Shown here: positions 6,072 to 6,081 of the stretch, one piece after another | Numbering within the stretch: position 1 is the first letter of the stretch | Layout: every line of letters starts with the position of its first letter | Assembly (NCBI GenBank): GCA_964350605.1 | Contig: CAYGKP010000152.1 | Coordinates: 1-6,081 of the forward strand | From: CAYGKP01 sp964350605 | GTDB taxonomy: Bacteria > Bacteroidota > Bacteroidia > Cytophagales > JAAEPT01 | Reading direction: 5' to 3' | DNA length: 6,081 bases | The notes under the pieces: generated by a model | The model's database searches: none | The model's input: only the letters and a program-made list of their open reading frames with translations | What the model was told of the DNA's origin: nothing | Translations under genes and position numbers: made by a program

Positions 6072-6081
6072 TCCCCTTTTC

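Noticed and set aside
1..6081. A novel defence, mobile or CRISPR-like system
   Set aside because: No repeats with spacers, transposase, recombinase, toxin-antitoxin pair or RNA gene is visible. All coding space is explained by housekeeping and envelope genes in an order familiar from Bacteroidota.

Overview
The window looks like a chromosomal piece of a Bacteroidota genome. Supporting this are the gene order (NAD kinase, then DUF6089/PorG-like barrel proteins, undecaprenyl diphosphate synthase, BamA and Skp/OmpH), the lack of clear Shine-Dalgarno sites before the starts, and a TAnnTTTG-like promoter element. Base composition is moderate (about half G+C by eye), so this is not one of the very AT-rich members. 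I cannot place it below phylum. All credible genes lie on the + strand, and nothing resembles a mobile element, CRISPR array, tRNA or rRNA.

Layout: 1-368 is the C-terminal part of NAD kinase, cut by the window edge. 369-502 is the only sizeable upstream intergenic region; it holds a candidate promoter and a small inverted repeat. 503-1471 and 1473-2186 are two exported DUF6089-family (PorG-like) outer-membrane barrel proteins in tandem, one base apart. A textbook intrinsic terminator hairpin (1500-1530) lies inside the signal-peptide codons of the second. A 63-base gap (2187-2249) precedes uppS (2250-3002). uppS overlaps bamA (2977-5532) by 26 bases, and bamA overlaps the skp/ompH gene (5529-6071) through an ATGA junction. 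The last ten bases hold nothing recognisable.

The genes share a theme of envelope biogenesis. UppS makes the C55 lipid carrier for peptidoglycan and surface glycans. BamA inserts beta-barrels into the outer membrane. Skp/OmpH escorts unfolded barrels across the periplasm. The two DUF6089 proteins are probably barrel clients, and the family includes PorG of the type IX secretion system. This core order is known in Bacteroidota and is not novel. The points worth a second look are the terminator embedded in coding sequence between the two paralogues (a possible translation-dependent polarity switch), the divergent tandem duplication itself, and two CxxC pairs plus an atypical C-terminus in BamA. 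I saw no convincing evidence of a wholly undescribed system.
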